Assembly (NCBI GenBank): GCA_947259885.1
Contig: CAMYNW010000024.1
Coordinates: 1-54,643 of the forward strand
Direction: 5' to 3'
DNA length: 54,643 nucleotides
From: an uncultured Gammaproteobacteria bacterium
Lineage (GTDB): Bacteria > Pseudomonadota > Gammaproteobacteria > Arenicellales > Poriferihabitantaceae
Made by a program: the position numbers and the translations under genes. Below are positions 52,635-54,643 of this stretch, in pieces. The notes beneath the pieces were generated by a model that worked only from the letters and a program-made list of their open reading frames with translations, was not told the origin of the DNA and searched no databases. Position 1 is the stretch's first letter; the number at the start of each line of letters is the position of its first letter.

Positions 52635-53262
52635 TTAATCAATCATACGATCAGATCGATCAAAATTAGTCAGGCATTCAACACCGGAATCAGTCACGAC
52701 CGCTGTCTCGCTTAGCTCCATGCCCCAGCCGTCTATCCACATGCCGAGCATGACATACAATGTCATACTGGATTCGGGGATGGTCGCCTCATCTGCTCTT
52801 AGGCTGATGGTGTGTTCGCCCCAGTCCGGGGAGTATCCGACGCTAATGCCATAAGCCGATCCGGCTTTCTTTCACTAGACCATGCTGATCCAGCACGGCC
52901 TGCCACGCCCTATGTACCTCCCCAGTGGTAACGCCCGGCGTTACGGTTTCAAGCACCGCTTCGAGACCCTCTCCAACTGCGCTGGCGGTGTCGAATAGCT
53001 TCTTCGGGCCTTTACCCAACTGCACCGTGCGCGCCAGGCCGGCATTGTATCGTTTACGTGTACCGCCGAGCTCCAGCGCCACGGTTTGATCTTTTTCGAA
53101 CGGTGCATCGGTCCACATCGGATGTGCGGTGGCTGACGATTCTCCGGCCAGGATCAGCGGCGATTATGCGGTCAGATCACCGCCGAAATCTTTATTGCCG
53201 CCGACCTGGGCGGCAAGGATTTTTGCTATCAGATCACATAGACGTAAGCCGGGCACATAATT
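52635..53262 (-). pseudogene. Decayed M24 (Xaa-Pro dipeptidase/ectoine-hydrolase-like) gene, C-terminal half
   Basis: Minus-strand translation gives the family blocks in order but broken. PGLRLCDLIAKILAAQVGG and FGGDLTA are followed by an in-frame TAA, then SPLILAGESSATAHPMWTDAPFEKDQTVALELGG, then NAGLARTVQLG up to SRIG. There a frameshift occurs, and YGISVGYSPDWGEHTISLRAD, YVMLGMWIDGWGMELSET and GVECLTNFDRSDR lead to the stop at 52635-52637. Together they resemble creatinase-fold M24 enzymes such as ectoine hydrolase (DoeA). The N-terminal half is absent: homology ends near 53262, eight bases from the stop of the PLD-like gene, which marks the deletion point. Confidence 0.8.
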
Positions 53263-53269
53263 ATTTTGT

Positions 53270-53800
53270 TTAAAGGTTATCGATAATGGGATCGGGACAA
53301 AACTCCCGGCGCCGGCAAGAGCGGCAATGATTACCAAGGTAAAGCTCGTCGATCCAGGCGACTAGTTCGGCAATAGACTCTTCATCGTCAAACAGAAAAC
53401 CCGCTTCGAAATTTCTTTTATCTGCGTGCTTGCTGCCGAGCCCGGCGCCGGTGAGATTCGCCGAACCTACAAAGGCTTCTCGACCATCAATGACAATCGC
53501 CTTGGTATGCACACGGGGACAGAGAATTCGTTCGAATAGCTCATTATTAATCAGTTCGTCATAGCGATCAAAATCTTCGCGAAACCGTGGGCCTGGCTCC
53601 TTGGCATGGATTAACCGCACGCCCACGCCCTGAGACACCAGATCGGTGAGTAGTTCGAGAAAAGGCACGAACTCTCCGTAGCGTTCCACATACATATCCT
53701 TGATATCCGCGGTCACAATCCAGACATGGTGACGCGCTTTGGGGATTCTTTCTTGAACGACTTTGAGATAGATGTCTCGATTGAGTACGAGTTGATACAT
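53270..53800 (-). CDS. Phospholipase-D-like protein with one HKD motif, 176 aa
   Basis: One HxKx4D motif, HTKAIVIDGREAFVGSANLTGAG (His98, Lys100, Asp105), as in small Nuc-type PLD proteins that dimerise to build the active site. The N-terminal strand HHVWIVTADIKDMYVERYG and a C-terminal CRSCRRREFC cluster (unusual, possibly metal-binding) are visible. There is no signal peptide. Phosphodiesterase or nuclease activity is inferred. The ATG at 53800 lies 37 bp from the rhodanese stop, so the two may be co-transcribed. Confidence 0.82.
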   Translation of the reverse strand: MYQLVLNRDIYLKVVQERIPKARHHVWIVTADIKDMYVERYGEFVPFLELLTDLVSQGVGVRLIHAKEPGPRFREDFDRYDELINNELFERILCPRVHTKAIVIDGREAFVGSANLTGAGLGSKHADKRNFEAGFLFDDEESIAELVAWIDELYLGNHCRSCRRREFCPDPIIDNL

Positions 53801-53837
53801 GGTTGGTGTGCGCGGCTGTTAAAGTGTTAAATCGTCT

Positions 53838-54137
53838 TTAAAGCCGCTTTGCCCACTCAGTGTAGCCCCCATCCAAACTATAGGATTTTTCGAAGCCCTG
53901 CTGACCAAAAAAGTTGGCAGCGCCCTTGCTCATATGGCCATGGTAACAGCAGACAATCAAAGGCAGTGACTTGTTTGCGCTCTCGACAAATGTCTGCATA
54001 TTGTCACTATGAATGTGAATGGCGCTTTCAATATGACCCGACTGAAATGAACCCGAGTCGCGGATGTCGATGATCACAGCCTGTTCCTCCTCGGCGAGAA
54101 CAATGGTCTGCTCGATGTCTATGCATTCGTATGTCAT
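53838..54137 (-). CDS. Rhodanese-like sulfurtransferase (GlpE type), 99 aa
   Basis: Single rhodanese domain: AVIIDIRDSGSFQSGHIESAIHI and the active loop VCCYHGHMSKGAA with Cys64 as nucleophile, followed by DGGYTEWAKRL. Loop and size match GlpE. ATG at 54137 (MTYECIDI) is preferred to an in-frame start at 54191, which would add a non-conserved 18-residue leader. Transfers sulfane sulfur; the partner is unknown. Confidence 0.87.
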   Translation of the reverse strand: MTYECIDIEQTIVLAEEEQAVIIDIRDSGSFQSGHIESAIHIHSDNMQTFVESANKSLPLIVCCYHGHMSKGAANFFGQQGFEKSYSLDGGYTEWAKRL

Positions 54138-54298
54138 GGTCGTGTTACGTTGCTTGAAGATCTTGTTGCGGCCAAGAATATCACTTAGCAATTATGGGAA
54201 CACAATAATTAATCCCTTGGTTCTCGCTTCGGCGCTCACTCACGGAGTGGGTAGGTAATTGTGTTTTACTGCGAGAAAATCGGCTCATGAGCAAGAGC

Positions 54299-54643
54299 TT
54301 ATCCACTTTCACGGGTAACGCGTTCCCGGTGCAATATATACAATCCGCTGCTTATGATCAGGCACGCTCCAATCAGGGTCCATCGATCCGGCAGATCACT
54401 GAACAGGATATAGCCGAACAGCGTTGCCCAGATCAGGGAACTGTAGCTGAACGGCGCGACCACTGATGCGGGGGCACTCCGAAACGCGCGAATAAGACAA
54501 AGATGACCAATACCGCCGGCTACACCGAGAGATGCAAGTAAAAAATAATCCGAACCTTCTACTGATTGCCATTGATATGGGACCACAGCCGTCATCACCA
54601 GAGCACCAACCAGTCCTGTATAGAATAATGAAGTGATGGGGCT
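54299..54643 (-). CDS. DMT-superfamily (EamA/RhtA-like) transporter, C-terminal part only
   Basis: The frame is open to the window edge, so the N-terminal half is missing. Visible: LFYTGLVGALVMTAVV, YFLLASLGVAGGIGHLCLIRAF, PASVVAPFSYSSLIWATLFGYILFSDLPD and LIGACLIISSGLYILH, i.e. about four of ten helices with the second EamA repeat. Closely similar in pattern to the gene at 38474-39433. Confidence 0.85.
   Translation of the reverse strand, partial: SPITSLFYTGLVGALVMTAVVPYQWQSVEGSDYFLLASLGVAGGIGHLCLIRAFRSAPASVVAPFSYSSLIWATLFGYILFSDLPDRWTLIGACLIISSGLYILHRERVTRESG

Noticed and set aside
1..54643. CRISPR arrays, rRNA, tRNA, intact IS elements
   Set aside because: Reading both strands showed no regular repeat-spacer pattern, no rRNA or tRNA signature, and no transposase or integrase motifs.

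Overview
The window looks like a chromosomal segment of a Gram-negative, free-living, amine-using heterotroph. A gammaproteobacterium is my best guess: it has a PqiABC envelope operon, lipoproteins with lipoboxes, a CaiD-like crotonase close to the enterobacterial enzyme, and exact FNR- and CRP-type consensus operators. I see no rRNA, tRNA, CRISPR array, integrase or intact insertion sequence. Base composition looks even by eye, so there is no obvious foreign island.

Layout. 1-1570: 5' part of a large secreted surface protein (minus strand), open at the window edge. 2183-10297: an amine/acyl-CoA catabolic neighbourhood with a copper amine oxidase, an ADP-forming acyl-CoA synthetase, a CaiD-like crotonase, an SDR, and a 796-residue fusion of a small-molecule kinase with a PLP-dependent class-III aminotransferase/phospho-lyase. 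10414-15268: MAPEG membrane protein, exported protein with one c-type heme motif, EEP-family hydrolase, TTC38-like TPR protein. 15289-19164: amidohydrolase relic, gamma-glutamyltransferase lacking a signal peptide, and a divergent GCS2-type gamma-glutamyl ligase fused to a CBS pair. 19202-22504: an FNR-type site, an exported isoaspartyl methyltransferase and a membrane spermidine-synthase-like protein. 22587-28025: IalB-like protein, hotdog thioesterase, DUF4156 lipoprotein, then a pqi operon in which PqiA is split in two genes. 28509-31975: MFS and DMT transporters, 2H phosphoesterase. 32048-35838 and 42808-46766: two complete polyamine/opine-type ABC importers. 35956-42780: MBL-fold hydrolase, PHP lipoprotein, DMT transporter, small HMA-like protein, then a subtilase and a pesticin/T4-lysozyme-like hydrolase, both without signal peptides. 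47023-54643: Usp, amidase, DUF3179 protein, two exported proteins (one behind an exact CRP-type site), a decayed M24 peptidase, a PLD-like protein, a rhodanese and a truncated DMT transporter.

How they may work together. Import of polyamines or related quaternary/di-amines through the two ABC systems would feed oxidative deamination (amine oxidase), phosphorylation/elimination (kinase-lyase fusion), gamma-glutamylation (GCS2-CBS, GGT), amide hydrolysis and CoA-thioester processing. This is inferred from families and neighbourhood; no substrate is proven. The most unusual items are the kinase-lyase fusion cluster, the GCS2-CBS fusion beside a signal-less GGT, the FNR-site/exported Pcm/SpeE-like unit, the leaderless subtilase-lysozyme pair, and two relic genes that retain recognisable ends.
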